A stretch of DNA of 64,000 nt from Nansenia antarctica (taxonomy: Eukaryota > Chordata > Actinopteri > Argentiniformes > Microstomatidae), in assembly GCA_963989245.1 (NCBI GenBank), contig OZ022342.1, forward strand, positions 18,269,457 through 18,333,456, written 5' to 3'. Shown here piece after piece: positions 8,296-21,118 of this stretch. The first letter of the stretch is position 1, and each line of letters opens with the position of its first letter. A program made the position numbers and the translations under genes. Below the pieces are notes generated by a model. The model was not told where the DNA came from. It made no database searches and saw only the letters and a list, made by a program, of their open reading frames with translations.

Positions 8296-8903
8296 TGGGT
8301 GTAGACTTTGTACATTGATGAAGATGATTATGATGAAGGCTAGGGGGGAAGCGGCCCCCACTTTCTCCCATGGAGACAAAGGTGAAAACGCAACACAATG
8401 GCCACAACTGGTTCAGTCTGGTCTTAGAGTACTGGGTCTGGGGCAACACAAAGGTCATAAACTGCTCTAGATGGTAGGGCAATCAGGTCTTTGTAATCAT
8501 GTAAATGTGTCTATTGTCTTACCCCATGTCAAGCTTCAAGTAGAGAAACTGGTTCTGTTGTGTGTGACAACAGGAAATCATCTTCTACAGTCTGCTGCAG
8601 ACATTCAACCCAAGATGATGTTTGATTCTTAAATGTAGCTTATTACATATAATAATTTTCTCTCACATATTCCAAAGAAATTCTTTGTATGTTTTGCTAT
8701 GTGAGTTGGTTGATTGGTTGTGACTGGACAGCAAAATAAGCTGCATTAACTGTGCTCCCAGAGTGTAGAGGCCATCTAACATGCAGTGTGTTCAATATGA
8801 GCAAGCATGGCACTCACTGAATCAGGATTCTATGAGACTAAAAGGTAAACAAAACTGTGTGTGCATACAGCCTGTTCTGTACTCCAATAAAGAAATAACA
8901 AAG
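8296..8903. other. Distal intergenic block upstream of the RING-HECT promoter
   Basis: About 600 bp without a supported gene, present in every unit (15412, 23249, 30333, 37445, 44545, 50319, 56059 and 62687 are the other starts). A plus-strand reading frame through it is stopped by TAG near 8470 in units 1-6 and open in units 7-9. It ends with the plus-strand AATAAA near the unit junction. Confidence 0.6.
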
Positions 8904-8932
8904 AAACTGTTTACTGCTTAACTACTTTTATT
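8886..8932. terminator. Facing poly(A) signals at the unit 1/2 junction
   Basis: AATAAA on the plus strand at 8886-8891 and on the minus strand at 8932-8927 (plus TTTATT) face each other within 47 bp, a tail-to-tail end for a plus-strand transcript of the distal block and a minus-strand transcript of the pentraxin fragment. The pair recurs at each unit junction. The plus-strand transcript has no clear gene. Confidence 0.5.
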
Positions 8933-9027
8933 ACATTCAGCTGGGAATAAAACATTGGCATAAGTACTGGACTTCAACTGACTCAATTTCAGCTAGAATA
9001 CATTCAACGATTTGTTGGGGGGGGAAA

Positions 9028-9291
9028 TCATGAGGTATTGCATTTAGCGAGTTGAGGATGTTGAGTGTCCTCTACATACACCGGCCCAGTCACAATGTAA
9101 GTCAGATCCCCCCAGTTAATCACATCGCCTGGGCTGTAGTCTACATTATCTGTGAAGTGCTGAATCTCACAAGGAGACAGGACATAGTTCCACACATGCA
9201 CATCAGTGATTAGTGGAACGGACCGGAGACATGTTTTTGAAGAAGTTCCGAAAAGCAGTTCTGAAGAGGTTGTGGAGTGAAGAGGCGACAT
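9028..9291 (-). pseudogene. Pentraxin C-terminal fragment, unit 2 (reference copy)
   Basis: The frame is open for 87 codons. Pentraxin similarity covers only the last 60 or so (about 9213 down to 9028), from LITDVHVWNYV to the stop after KCNTS. The first 26 codons do not resemble a pentraxin. An acceptor-like CTCTTCAG precedes them, so it could be a last exon without its partners; no upstream pentraxin exon is visible in the unit. A minus-strand AATAAA lies about 100 bp downstream at 8927-8932. The frame is kept in all ten copies, but recent amplification explains this as well as selection does. Confidence 0.75.
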
Positions 9292-9513
9292 AAAGGTACA
9301 TATTATATTTCTTATTTATGTCTGCAGATAACATGTGCTGTATTTCAAACCGAAGGGCTCATTCTATGCCCTACACCCTACGAAGGGTTCGTAGAAGCGA
9401 CGGAGGGTTATCAGCCTGGCTGGGGTTCCATACTATAATTGTGTTAGTATTAATGTTAATACTATAATTGTGTTAATATTAAATAATAAACCATATCAAT
9501 GCCTGTCTTCCAG

Positions 9514-10258
9514 GCTGCCATGTTTTGTCCTTTCTGTGGCCAAGATCTGGGGACTGTTCAAGTCTTCTGTGTCTCATGTGGCAAAAATGTACAGTTTTTG
9601 GCAGCACCTGAAGGCAACAGTGAGTAGACATGATGATTGTATTTGAGTTTGTTTGCAGAATATGGGGTACAACACACCTTTGGGAATACTAATGCAATAG
9701 TTTTCAGTATGGAAGCCTACTTTCCTGAATGTAAGATTGAGGTCATGATTAGATTGTAGACTAATTTATTAGAAATGTTATATAATAATTGTATACAATT
9801 TCTCGATGCATATGATTAAACAGTTGGGTATAGGGAGTGTTTTTGAGTCCCACTGCCATGGGGTAGAAACAGGTCTTATGGCCTGAACTTTTGGTCTTGA
9901 TAGACCTCAACCTCTTACTAGCAGGGAAGGGGTTCAAACAAATGGTGTTCAGGGTCAGAGGGGTCTGCCATAATCTTTCCTGCACTTCACCTGGTACTCA
10001 AGGTGTATAAGTTAAGTCCTGAAGAGAAGGCAGATCAGATGATGTGCTGCAGCTTGTCCTAGCAGAAAATGTTGTCTTTATTATATTTTTCTTTCTTTTT
10101 GTTTATCAGGCTCAGCATCAGACAGCCCCACAGAAGAGGATCTGATTCGAAAGTACTTCCATGATGGCTACAGCTACAATGAAATGTTGGATTTCCTGGC
10201 AATGACTCACAATGTTAAAATGAGCCTCATTCTTTTCAAAGACACGTCAGAACTCTAA
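9514..10258 (+). pseudogene. Zinc-ribbon remnant, unit 2
   Basis: ATG at 9520. Splice signals are as in unit 1; exon b has the DGYSYNEM form shared by units 2-9. Confidence 0.63.
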
Positions 10259-10420
10259 GAAGGAACAGAAACAGAAAACAGCGAAGGTATGCTCTTTAAC
10301 ATTGTTTTTATTAGTATAGAAGTCACTTCCCCTTGATGTTCAACCACAATGGTCATCTGACTAACTAACTAACTAACCAACTAACCATCAAACAGGGATG
10401 ATGAGGAAAACGAATGGAGT

Positions 10421-13400
10421 TTACTGTAGTCCAAACCCTGGGGAATTTTGTATCCCAAAGTCCATGTTGTTCCGAAACTCAGTGTAATTCATGGCCATCG
10501 GTATCTCTATTGTGTTGGCGCAGGTTCTGCTCATTGGGAAGCGTGATGTCCGCAGAAAAAGCAGTTTGGGTGGTGGCTGGATCCCAGAGGGAGGCAGTGC
10601 GTCGAGTCCTGTGGCGAACATGAGGATGTCCTGGAGGAAGATTCCTGTTTGTTTCTCTGAAAAAAGTAGATTTAGTTTAGTTGTAAAATATAATATTTCA
10701 ATGGAACTGCCAGCAATAGAAGATGATATCAAGATGACATAATTAAAAGATCTGGGGACTGTTCAGGTCTTCTGCAGGGTAGGGAGTGTGTTTATGATGA
10801 GATAATTAAAATAAACCTTCTGTGTCAAGAAGATAGTCTCTCCAGAATCCGAGTACACGGGTTTCTTCCTGTCGCCTTGTGCACCCTGCTTCACTGAGCT
10901 TAACCTCAAAGATGTCCTCCAATGTTTCAGCTGTTAGATGTTGAGCACTTGAGCACATAAAGACCCCGAAAACAGATGCATGCTGTTCCAAAGCATGAAT
11001 TACATCTAGTGTTGCAAGTCCATCCTTGAATCTACAAAACATTAAGAGCAATCATCACCTAACATGCTAACAGCAGCATCTTCAAGCAGTCCCACCAATC
11101 ATACATCAATGTCAAATTTGTCAAAATGTACATTCTGCCAAAATAACTGTCACCTTACCTTTGAATTGCGAAATGGTTGCGATATATGATGTACCACTGC
11201 ATGAAATCCTGGATGATCTTCTTTTTGTCACCCACACAAACAGGGTACTGAAAGCAACCAGCAGTCTGCAACATGCTGGAATGTCTGTCAACTAGTACAA
11301 CTAGTTCGTCCAGCGTAGCTGCGTTGGATATCTAGGGTAGACAACAATCATCATAAACATAAAGAGAAAGTGACTAAATGAGCTTTGTTAATATACAGTA
11401 CCAACCTACCTCAAGCAGGGAAGCTCTAATGGTGTCGTCCGTTACATCTTCAACCATGGCTACAGTGTCGGTGTTTGTTCCTGTGAGGTGCTCGTAGAGC
11501 ATCTTGGACAGGAAGCGAGGACCTGGACCACCATGAACTATCGAGGTTGCAATCATCCTTCCAGTGTCAAAGTACTCATCATCTCTTGCAGCTGTTGATC
11601 ATTTTTGTTCAATTAGTACCACATTAACCAACATTATACAACAGTTAGTTCCGACTAACTAATTTGATTGGTCAAGAGGCATTCCATGAGTGCTGATATT
11701 CAGTTTTAACAGCACTGGGACTTTTTAAGTATATATATTTATATCACTCTGCTGCCCATAAATAGAATGTTCAGGTTACATCAATAGTCGGTATCAAAAT
11801 ATCACATTTCTATTATCAAAGAACACAATAAATGGAAACATACAGATAGTAGTAAAAGATACAAAGTAGCCTAGTCATAGTAGCCTATGTGCGTACCTAC
11901 GACCAAACAGCAGCCGTGCTGACATACAGTATAACATCACTCCCTCTCGTGTGATATTGCCAAAGTAGCCACATTCTTAAATGTGTAAGAGATTCCATTT
12001 TCACTTGGAATAGCAGCTCCTGCATTTCCAGTGTGAAGCACAACTTGAACTTGCGGAAATGTAATGTGTAATTATTTATTTTGTAATAAGAGTTACATTC
12101 TGAACTAGAAAAACCGCATAGCTATCCGCCTGGCGGTGGCATAAACATGATTACCTGCAATGTCAAACGTCAGAAATCTCCTGTCCTCTGGGCCATCAAA
12201 GATTCTTCGCGTTCTCAGGCTGTTCATTAGGAGGGTCAGGAACTCGCGCTTGGGACCACCAGTGTCCACTCCTTCCTCATATCGCCCCTCATCATCAGTA
12301 AACTTCACTATTATGTAATGAGATGGGTCATATGAAGCACGTTTGAAGCCGCGGACTGCTCCGTCCCACACATTGGCTCTGTTAATATTGAACCTGCTCC
12401 AAGATGTTTTTATTATCTTTGCTGAGAGTCCTGAAACAATGTCTGCAGCAGTCAAGTCCTCTGTGCTGTAAAAGAAGATGTGGTGTACTATGATTTCAAA
12501 TAATAAAGCCACAAATAACACAAGTTATTAATTATTAGTAACTGGTATTAGTATCTGGTTTCTTTGAAAAACATTAGGTTTAAAACATACAATACCAGCA
12601 CATTTGGCATAATATTATTGGTGCACACTGCCCGTAAACATTTGACAAAGATGCAAGAAATAAATTGAAAATCCACACAATTCTGAGTAAACTAGCAAAT
12701 GTGTAAAGGTTGCATCTGTCAACACAGCTTACCTGTAGAAGTTGTTCTGACCCCGGGCACATTGCTCTTGTTCCTGGCAAATGTACATTGTTATTCTTTG
12801 GTAGGCCTTTCCAATGGCCTCCTTGTATTTCTCCACTGTGAAAGCGGTGTCTGTTCCTGGAATATTTCGAACTTCCTGACCATCGGGGTACAGCAAGACA
12901 TAGGCAACATCTTTCATGTCCTCGATAAAATCGTTCTGCTTCTTTAAAGCAGCATCCAACAGTTGGTCAGATGACCATTGTGGTTGAACATCAAGGGAAA
13001 ATGACTTCCCTCTCACAGGTTTAAAGAAGTCACCTGTCCTCCTCATAATGCCAACAAATATCTACAGAAAGAGAAGAAAATAGAAATTAATAAAAGTAAA
13101 CAAATTGATACAATTTGTCTTTTGACAGTGTGAGCAACATATTTATTTATACTAATAAAAACAATGTTAAAAAGCATACCTTCACTGTTTTCTGTTTCTG
13201 TTCCTTCTTAGAGTTCTGACGTGTCTTTGAAAAGAATGTCCTTCTCTCCCTCTCTTTCACTGCCCTAAATTTGGTTTTGAACGTTTCCACCACGGTGCTC
13301 AGGACCGTGTTCTTCTTCAGCTCCGGTCTGATGGGGAAGTGGGTCCGACATTGAGGGCAGCTGTAGTTGTGGTCCTGCCAGGTGGCCAAAAGACAATCTT

Positions 13401-13512
13401 GGCAGAAGGTGTGGCCGCATGGGATGGTCACCGGATAGTCGAACGGAGAGAGGCAGACGCTACAAGTCAATTCTTCCTCGAGACTCATGAGAGAAGGAAT
13501 ATCCTCCGCCAT
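10421..13512 (-). CDS. RING-HECT E3 ubiquitin ligase, unit 2
   Basis: Exons 13512-13180, 13061-12733, 12465-12155, 11591-11410, 11331-11159, 11031-10817 and 10656-10421. It is intact in all frames. It has a private D271Y change (ATTATGTAATG) just before the conserved VKFTDDEG strand of the HECT N-lobe. Confidence 0.84.
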
Positions 13513-13629
13513 GACCAAACACACAGACAGCTGACCCGTGCGTCACTGGAGGGAGAAACGAAACGTAAGGTTATCTCTATCCGCTTGTTAATACTTTTTC
13601 TGTAACCAGATAACAGCAACGTCGAAGAT

Positions 13630-13635
<6 letters not shown>

Positions 13636-13690
<55 letters not shown>
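13636..13690. repeat. (TA)n microsatellite, unit 2, 55 bp
   Basis: Same intron position as in unit 1. Confidence 0.95.
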
Positions 13691-13691
<1 letters not shown>

Positions 13692-14176
13692 CTAAACCTC
13701 TTTTCAGTCCCACTAATCATATACACAAAAAGAGCAGTCCTATGGTTTTGCCAGGTGCAATTATAGCCACGATAACATGTAAATCGTCTAAAAACGCCAC
13801 AAGTCATGCATCACAAAGTGCACCCGGAAACAAAGACCTCTCCAATTGGGTATCTTTCTCCGATTAAATACCGTTCCAATACAAATGAAAATCGACAGGC
13901 TTACCCTTGTTCGTGTAGTACGTAGACAGCGTGCTAAGGCCCTGATCATCCAGCCTTGTACTTCCTCAACTTTTCGTAATAAAAGTCTGTATTTATACAA
14001 ACAGGTACCTTCAGGTAAGGGGTCCGCCCTCAGGTGAGGTTTAGACCAATCATGAGCAATAGAGATGCTCCGATCTGATCGGCGCCGATCGATATCGGCT
14101 GATATGCCCTTGATCGGTTTTGATCGGAGTTCTCAAAACGGACGATCAAACACGGACGATCAGTTTACATAGAGAA

Positions 14177-14692
14177 ATGGCGTCGCCAGTCTGGCAATAT
14201 TACACAGTGTCGGAAAGAGACAACAAATATGCAGTTTGTAATGTCTGCTCAGAAGAAATACCTCGCGGAGGAACGCACGCAAGGTCTTTCAATACCACGA
14301 ATATCATATGGCATTTGAAGGCTTGTCACACCAAGGAATTTAACGAGTTTGATAAATTGGCGAGCGCTAAGGCCAGAGAGAAAGAGTCGTCGAAAGAACG
14401 TTCGACGCCACTCACTCAGCTAACTGTTACAGAGACATTGAAACAACAGCAACCATACGGCAACGACAACAAGAAACGAAAGGAAATACATGCGAAAGTA
14501 ATGGAATTCATATGCCTTGATCAGCAGCCCCTGTCTGTTGTGGAAGACGCCGGGTTCAAGCGCCTTGTTTCCTGCCTGGATCCACGCTATACGCTGCCGG
14601 GGCGAAAATATTTCACTGATGTTTGCCTGCCGGAATTATATCAAACTGTCTACACGTACATCGGGAGCCTAGTGAAGGACAACATGACTTGA
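14177..14692 (+). CDS. BED zinc-finger protein, unit 2
   Basis: Same 171-aa product as unit 1. Confidence 0.82.
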   Translation: MASPVWQYYTVSERDNKYAVCNVCSEEIPRGGTHARSFNTTNIIWHLKACHTKEFNEFDKLASAKAREKESSKERSTPLTQLTVTETLKQQQPYGNDNKKRKEIHAKVMEFICLDQQPLSVVEDAGFKRLVSCLDPRYTLPGRKYFTDVCLPELYQTVYTYIGSLVKDNMT

Positions 14693-14983
14693 AACTGACT
14701 GACTTGAAACAGTATTTTATATTTGGCTATAGCCTGTTTATGTTGCAGTTTAGTTTGGGTATGTTTATTGTTCCTCAGGAAAGCTACAGTATAAGCTCCA
14801 AGTTCTCTAAGAGCCCCTAGTTCCTCTCATTCGAGTGGAATGTTGCACATTTGATGTGACAGTGTACATTTTATTTATTATGATTTTTATTTTCACATTT
14901 TATTTGTTTTTCCTGAAGTAAGCTACAGGTGGTTGTGAATTCAATAAAACAGATGGTTGTCAATTCATGATACTTTCTAATTT

Positions 14984-15197
14984 AATTTTAATTTTGCCAT
15001 TTAGCAGACGCTTTTATCCAAAGCGACTTACAATTACGAATTACAGGGACATTCCCCCTGGAGTAACTGAGGGCTAAGTGCCTTACCCAAGGGCACACTA
15101 GTAGTGGTGTGGCTTCAGGCGGGATTTGAACTCACAACCTTCCGATCACAAGTCCAACTCACTATCCACTAGACCACCACTACCCCGCTCTCATCTC
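14984..15197 (-). mobile_element. SINE, unit 2
   Basis: Copy of the SINE described in unit 1. Confidence 0.82.
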
Positions 15198-16143
15198 CTA
15201 ATTTCATTTGAATACTTAATATACAATGTCAATGGTGTTAAGAATAATTAAAAACATAAATAATGCTACACAATAAATAGAATGCTTCAATTGCCATTTT
15301 CGACGATGTGATCGGTGATCGGTGATATCGGATCGGCAGATCACTGATTCCAGTGATCGGTGATCAGTGATCGGCACCAAAAACCCTGATCGGAGCATCT
15401 CTAATGAGCAATGGGTGTGGACTTTGTACATTGATGAAGATGATTATGATGAAGGCTAGGGGGGAAGCGGCCCCCACTTTCTCCCATGGAGACAAAGGTG
15501 AAAACGCAACACAATGGCCACAACTGGTTCAGTCTGGTCTTAGAGTACTGGGTCTGGGGCAACACAAAGGTCATAAACTGCTCTAGATGGTAGGGCAATC
15601 AGGTCTTTGTAATCATGTAAATGTGTCTATTGTCTTACCCCATGTCAAGCTTCAAGTAGAGAAACTGGTTCTGTTGTGTGTGACAACAGGAAATCATCTT
15701 CTACAGTCTGCTGCAGACATTCAACCCAAGATGATGTTTGATTCTTAAATGTAGCTTATTACATATAATAATTTTCTCTCACATATTCCAAAGAAATTCT
15801 TTGTATGTTTTGCTATGTGAGTTGGTTGATTGGTTGTGACTGGACAGCAAAATAAGCTGCATTAACTGTGCTCCCAGAGTGTAGAGGCCATCTAACATGC
15901 AGTGTGTTCAAAATGAGCAAGCATGGCACTCACTGAATCAGGATTCTATGAGACTAAAAGGTAAACAAAACTGTGTGTGCATACAGCCTGTTCTGTACTC
16001 CAATAAAGAAATAACAAAGAAACTGTTTACTGCTTAACTACTTTTATTACATTCAGCTGGGAATAAAACATTGGCATAAGTACTGGACTTCAACTGACTC
16101 AATTTCAGCTAGAATACATTCAACGATTTGTTGGGGGGGGAAA

Positions 16144-16407
16144 TCATGAGGTATTGCATTTAGCGAGTTGAGGATGTTGAGTGTCCTCTACATACACCGG
16201 CCCAGTCACAATGTAAGTCAGATCCCCCCAGTTAATCACATCGCCTGGGCTGTAGTCTACATTATCTGTGAAGTGCTGAATCTCACAAGGAGACAGGACA
16301 TAGTTCCACACATGCACATCAGTGATTAGTGGAACGGACCGGAGACATGTTTTTGAAGAAGTTCCGAAAAGCAGTTCTGAAGAGGTTGTGGAGTGAAGAG
16401 GCGACAT
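16144..16407 (-). pseudogene. Pentraxin C-terminal fragment, unit 3
   Basis: Same 87-codon frame as the unit 2 copy; no change seen. Confidence 0.73.
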
Positions 16408-16629
16408 AAAGGTACATATTATATTTCTTATTTATGTCTGCAGATAACATGTGCTGTATTTCAAACCGAAGGGCTCATTCTATGCCCTACACCCTACGAA
16501 GGGTTCGTAGAAGCGACGGAGGGTTATCAGCCTGGCTGGGGTTCCATACTATAATTGTGTTAGTATTAATGTTAATACTATAATTGTGTTAATATTAAAT
16601 AATAAACCATATCAATGCCTGTCTTCCAG

Positions 16630-17374
16630 GCTGCCATGTTTTGTCCTTTCTGTGGCCAAGATCTGGGGACTGTTCAAGTCTTCTGTGTCTCATGTGGCAA
16701 AAATGTACAGTTTTTGGCAGCACCTGAAGGCAACAGTGAGTAGACATGATGATTGTATTTGAGTTTGTTTGCAGAATATGGGGTACAACACACCTTTGGG
16801 AATACTAATGCAATAGTTTTCAGTATGGAAGCCTACTTTCCTGAATGTAAGATTGAGGTCATGATTAGATTGTAGACTAATTTATTAGAAATGTTATATA
16901 ATAATTGTATACAATTTCTCGATGCATATGATTAAACAGTTGGGTATAGGGAGTGTTTTTGAGTCCCACTGCCATGGGGTAGAAACAGGTCTTATGGCCT
17001 GAACTTTTGGTCTTGATAGACCTCAACCTCTTACTAGCAGGGAAGGGGTTCAAACAAATGGTGTTCAGGGTCAGAGGGGTCTGCCATAATCTTTCCTGCA
17101 CTTCACCTGGTACTCAAGGTGTATAAGTTAAGTCCTGAAGAGAAGGCAGATCAGATGATGTGCTGCAGCTTGTCCTAGCAGAAAATGTTGTCTTTATTAT
17201 ATTTTTCTTTCTTTTTGTTTATCAGGCTCAGCATCAGACAGCCCCACAGAAGAGGATCTGATTCGAAAGTACTTCCATGATGGCTACAGCTACAATGAAA
17301 TGTTGGATTTCCTGGCAATGACTCACAATGTTAAAATGAGCCTCATTCTTTTCAAAGACACGTCAGAACTCTAA
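16630..17374 (+). pseudogene. Zinc-ribbon remnant, unit 3
   Basis: ATG at 16636; two-exon layout and stop as in unit 2. Confidence 0.63.
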
Positions 17375-19649
17375 GAAGGAACAGAAACAGAAAACAGCGA
17401 AGGTATGCTCTTTAACATTGTTTTTATTAGTATAGAAGTCACTTCCCCTTGATGTTCAACCACAATGGTCATCTGACTAACTAACTAACTAACCAACTAA
17501 CCATCAAACAGTGATGATGAGGAAAACGAATGGAGTTTACTGTAGTCCAAACCCTGGGGAATTTTGTATCTCAAAGTCCATGTTGTTCCGAAACTCAGTG
17601 TAATTCATGGCCATCGGTATCTCTATTGTGTTGGCGCAGGTTCTGCTCATTGGGAAGCGTGATGTCCGCAGAAAAAGCAGTTTGGGTGGTGGCTGGATCC
17701 CAGAGGGAGGCAGTGCGTCGAGTCCTGTGGCGAACATGAGGATGTCCTGGAGGAAGATTCCTGTTTGTTTCTCTGAAAAAAGTAGATTTAGTTTAGTTGT
17801 AAAATATAATATTTCAATGGAACTGCCAGCAATAGAAGATGATATCAAGATGACATAATTAAAAGATCTGGGGACTGTTCAGGTCTTCTGCAGGGTAGGG
17901 AGTGTGTTTATGATGAGATAATTAAAATAAACCTTCTGTGTCAAGAAGATAGTCTCTCCAGAATCCGAGTACACGGGTTTCTTCCTGTCGCCTTGTGCAC
18001 CCTGCTTCACTGAGCTTAACCTCAAAGATGTCCTCCAATGTTTCAGCTGTTAGATGTTGAGCACTTGAGCACATAAAGACCCCGAAAACAGATGCATGCT
18101 GTTCCAAAGCATGAATTACATCTAGTGTTGCAAGTCCATCCTTGAATCTACAAAACATTAAGAGCAATCATCACCTAACATGCTAACAGCAGCATCTTCA
18201 AGCAGTCCCACCAATCATACATCAATGTCAAATTTGTCAAAATGTACATTCTGCCAAAATAACTGTCACCTTACCTTTGAATTGCGAAATGGTTGCGATA
18301 TATGATGTACCACTGCATGAAATCCTGGATGATCTTCTTTTTGTCACCCACACAAACAGGGTACTGAAAGCAACCAGCAGTCTGCAACATGCTGGAATGT
18401 CTGTCAACTAGTACAACTAGTTCGTCCAGCGTAGCTGCGTTGGATATCTAGGGTAGACAACAATCATCATAAACATAAAGAGAAAGTGACTAAATGAGCT
18501 TTGTTAATATACAGTACCAACCTACCTCAAGCAGGGAAGCTCTAATGGTGTCGTCCGTTACATCTTCAACCATGGCTACAGTGTCGGTGTTTGTTCCTGT
18601 GAGGTGCTCGTAGAGCATCTTGGACAGGAAGCGAGGACCTGGACCACCATGAACTATCGAGGTTGCAATCATCCTTCCAGTGTCAAAGTACTCATCATCT
18701 CTTGCAGCTGTTGATCATTTTTGTTCAATTAGTACCACATTAACCAACATTATACAACAGTTAGTTCCGACTAACTAATTTGATTGGTCAAGAGGCATTC
18801 CATGAGTGCTGATATTCAGTTTTAACAGCACTGGGACTTTTTAAGTATATATATTTATATCACTCTGCTGCCCATAAATAGAATGTTCAGGTTACATCAA
18901 TAGTCGGTATCAAAATATCACATTTCTATTATCAAAGAACACAATAAATGGAAACATACAGATAGTAGTAAAAGATACAAAGTAGCCTAGTCATAGTAGC
19001 CTATGTGCGTACCTACGACCAAACAGCAGCCGTGCTGACATACAGTATAACATCACTCCCTCTCGTGTGATATTGCCAAAGTAGCCACATTCTTAAATGT
19101 GTAAGAGATTCCATTTTCACTTGGAATAGCAGCTCCTGCATTTCCAGTGTGAAGCACAACTTGAACTTGCGGAAATGTAATGTGTAATTATTTATTTTGT
19201 AATAAGAGTTACATTCTGAACTAGAAAAACCGCATAGCTATCCGCCTGGCGGTGGCATAAACATGATTACCTGCAATGTCAAACGTCAGAAATCTTCTGT
19301 CCTCTGGGCCATCAAAGATTCTTCGCGTTCTCAGGCTGTTCATTAGGAGGGTCAGGAACTCGCGCTTGGGACCACCAGTGTCCACTCCTTCCTCATATCG
19401 CCCCTCATCATCAGTAAACTTCACTATTATGTCATGAGATGGGTCATATGAAGCACGTTTGAAGCCGCGGACTGCTCCGTCCCACACATTGGCTCTGTTA
19501 ATATTGAACCTGCTCCAAGATGTTTTTATTATCTTTGCTGAGAGTCCTGAAACAATGTCTGCAGCAGTCAAGTCCTCTGTGCTGTAAAAGAAGATGTGGT
19601 GTACTATGATTTCAAATAATAAAGCCACAAATAACACAAGTTATTAATT

Positions 19650-21118
19650 ATTAGTAACTGGTATTAGTATCTGGTTTCTTTGAAAAACATTAGGTTTAAA
19701 ACATACAATACCAGCACATTTGGCATAATATTATTGGTGCACACTGCCCGTAAACATTTGACAAAGATGCAAGAAATAAATTGAAAATCCACACAATTCT
19801 GAGTAAACTAGCAAATGTGTAAAGGTTGCATCTGTCAACACAGCTTACCTGTAGAAGTTGTTCTGACCCCGGGCACATTGCTCTTGTTCCTGGCAAATGT
19901 ACATTGTTATTCTTTGGTAGGCCTTTCCAATGGCCTCCTTGTATTTCTCCACTGTGAAAGCGGTGTCTGTTCCTGGAATATTTCGAACTTCCTGACCATC
20001 GGGGTACAGCAAGACATAGGCAACATCTTTCATGTCCTCGATAAAATCGTTCTGCTTCTTTAAAGCAGCATCCAACAGTTGGTCAGATGACCATTGTGGT
20101 TGAACATCAAGGGAAAATGACTTCCCTCTCACAGGTTTAAAGAAGTCACCTGTCCTCCTCATAATGCCAACAAATATCTACAGAAAGAGAAGAAAATAGA
20201 AATTAATAAAAGTAAACAAATTGATACAATTCGTCTTTTGACAGTGTGAGCAACATATTTATTTATACTAATAAAAACAATGTTAAAAAGCATACCTTCA
20301 CTGTTTTCTGTTTCTGTTCCTTCTTAGAGTTCTGACGTGTCTTTGAAAAGAATGTCCTATTAGTAACTGGTATTAGTATCTGGTTTCTTTGAAAAACATT
20401 AGGTTTAAAACATACAATACCAGCACATTTGGCATAATATTATTGGTGCACACTGCCCGTAAACATTTGACAAAGATGCAAGAAATAAATTGAAAATCCA
20501 CACAATTCTGAGTAAACTAGCAAATGTGTAAAGGTTGCATCTGTCAACACAGCTTACCTGTAGAAGTTGTTCTGACCCCGGGCACATTGCTCTTGTTCCT
20601 GGCAAATGTACATTGTTATTCTTTGGTAGGCCTTTCCAATGGCCTCCTTGTATTTCTCCACTGTGAAAGCGGTGTCTGTGTCTGAACATCAAGGGAAAAT
20701 GACTTCCCTCTCACAGGTTTAAAGAAGTCACCTGTCCTCCTCATAATGCCAACAAATATCTACAGAAAGAGAAGAAAATAGAAATTAATAAAAGTAAACA
20801 AATTGATACAATTCGTCTTTTGACAGTGTGAGCAACATATTTATTTATACTAATAAAAACAATGTTAAAAAGCATACCTTCACTGTTTTCTGTTTCTGTT
20901 CCTTCTTAGAGTTCTGACGTGTCTTTGAAAAGAATGTCCTATTAGTAACTGGTATTAGTATCTGGTTTCTTTGAAAAACATTAGGTTTAAAACATACAAT
21001 ACCAGCACATTTGGCATAATATTATTGGTGCACACTGCCCGTAAACATTTGACAAAGATGCAAGAAATAAATTGAAAATCCACACAATTCTGAGTAAACT
21101 AGCAAATGTGTAAAGGTG
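19650..21118. repeat. Tandem partial triplication in unit 3
   Basis: The segment starting ATTAGTAACTGG (intron after exon 2) and ending AAGAATGTCCT (RING exon) occurs as copy A 19650-20358 (709 bp, complete), copy B 20359-20940 (582 bp, missing 127 bp inside exon 2 after GCGGTGTCTGT) and copy C 20941-21117 (first 177 bp only). The A/B and B/C junctions are identical. Copy C joins the remaining RING exon at TAAAGGT/GTTCTCTCCC. Confidence 0.92.
20558..20759 (-). pseudogene. Extra, internally deleted copy of exon 2 (unit 3, copy B)
   Basis: Acceptor and donor are both kept, but 127 bp are lost, which is not a multiple of three; inclusion would shift the frame. Confidence 0.8.

Larger units (their letters stand above)
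1..8903. repeat. Tandem array unit 1
   Basis: Unit phase is set at the motif AAACTGTTTACTGC, which recurs at every later unit start. This is the longest unit, because a 1785-bp hAT element sits at 139-1923 and a 1344-bp BED-hAT at 6944-8287. Its left end (CAGCGGGG) matches units 8-10 rather than 2-7, while its promoter insertion matches units 2-6, so it is a mosaic. Since the window begins at this motif, the array probably continues to the left. Confidence 0.93.
14060..15403 (+). mobile_element. BED-finger hAT element, unit 2
   Basis: Same ends, same target and same nested SINE as in unit 1: one insertion copied with the unit, not a new transposition. Confidence 0.95.
8904..16019. repeat. 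Tandem array unit 2 (7116 bp)
   Basis: Near-identical to unit 1 without the 139-1923 insertion; it carries the BED-hAT. The main gene has one private missense change (D271Y). Confidence 0.95.

Noticed and set aside
8376..8390. Interferon-response element (AAAGGTGAAAAC) upstream of the gene
   Set aside because: The two AAA steps are three bases apart; the GAAANNGAAA core needs two, so the match is not good enough.
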